Shown here: positions 63,991 to 64,000 of the stretch, piece after piece
How the letters are laid out: every line of letters begins with the position of its first letter
Numbering within the stretch: position 1 is the first letter of the stretch
Assembly (NCBI GenBank): GCA_900553015.1
Contig: USBY01000006.1
Location: forward strand, 37,586 to 101,585
Direction: 5' to 3'
DNA length: 64,000 bases
Source: an uncultured Clostridium sp.
Lineage (GTDB): Bacteria > Bacillota > Clostridia > TANB77 > CAG-508
Program-made: the position numbers and the translations under genes
Notes under the pieces: model-generated
What the model saw: only the letters and a program-made list of their open reading frames with translations
Told to the model about the DNA's origin: nothing
Database searches by the model: none

Positions 63991-64000
63991 ATTGAATATT

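Overview
The window is about 30% GC chromosomal DNA from an anaerobic, low-GC Firmicute of the class Clostridia, probably a gut lineage. The grounds are strong AGGAGG-type ribosome binding sites, sporulation genes (spoIIR, spmA, spmB, a GerMN-domain gene, an AbrB/SpoVT-type regulator), pyruvate formate-lyase with its activase, a 2-hydroxyacyl-CoA dehydratase activase, and Bacillus/Clostridium gene orders such as tadA-scr-dnaX-ybaB-recR and dnaD-dnaI. No rRNA and no complete insertion sequence were found.

Layout. 1-5008: the 3' end of a thioester-reductase-like gene, then a sensor kinase, an HD-GYP response regulator and a DUF975 membrane protein. 5162-10548 (minus): tex, an ABC-F ATPase, a small membrane protein and a CorA transporter. 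10722-20166 (minus): two overlapping genes for giant membrane-anchored surface proteins. 20425-27523: an M23 peptidase with a coiled coil, small unknowns, a DHH phosphoesterase split by a +1 frameshift, tRNA-Lys, a VanW/G5 protein, an XRE-S24 regulator and a carbohydrate-binding protein. 27613-29020: an SDR enzyme, a tRNA-Lys-Glu-Thr cluster and a DUF1858 protein. 29122-32477: a compact type IV secretion-like operon (VirD4, VirB2, VirB6, PrgI) with no VirB4 or relaxase, followed by dnaD and dnaI. 34679-36153 (minus): a foreign-looking HTH gene, then rpsF-ssb-rpsR. 36370-40888: an ArsP_2-type metal exporter, pflB-pflA and a divergent XRE regulator. 40889-46549 (minus): rqcP, truA, recR, ybaB, dnaX, SRP RNA, tadA and tRNA-Arg. 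46680-51495: TtcA, an XRE regulator, phosphoglucomutase and a UDP-sugar pyrophosphorylase. 51675-56932: spoIIR, murA, walJ, rlmH, spmB, a frameshifted spmA and an AbrB-type regulator. 56996-63913: rsmI, trmN6, a GerMN protein and a 1439-residue dehydratase activase. Three tandem hairpins follow at the right edge.

Most striking observation. Two unrelated genes, the DHH phosphoesterase and spmA, are each interrupted by a +1 frameshift, and both breaks fall on an in-frame CGG codon followed by T, so that C-GGT is read as Gly. Reading every other gene frame by eye, I found only one more in-frame CGG in the window, in the compositionally foreign HTH gene. This suggests that CGG is unassigned or very poorly decoded in this organism, and that CGGU may act as a +1 frameshift site. 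Second in interest are the VirB4-less type IV secretion-like operon, three of whose genes seem to begin at AUA, AUU or AUC codons, and a dispersed palindromic repeat family (core GGGACGTTCC) at eight loci.
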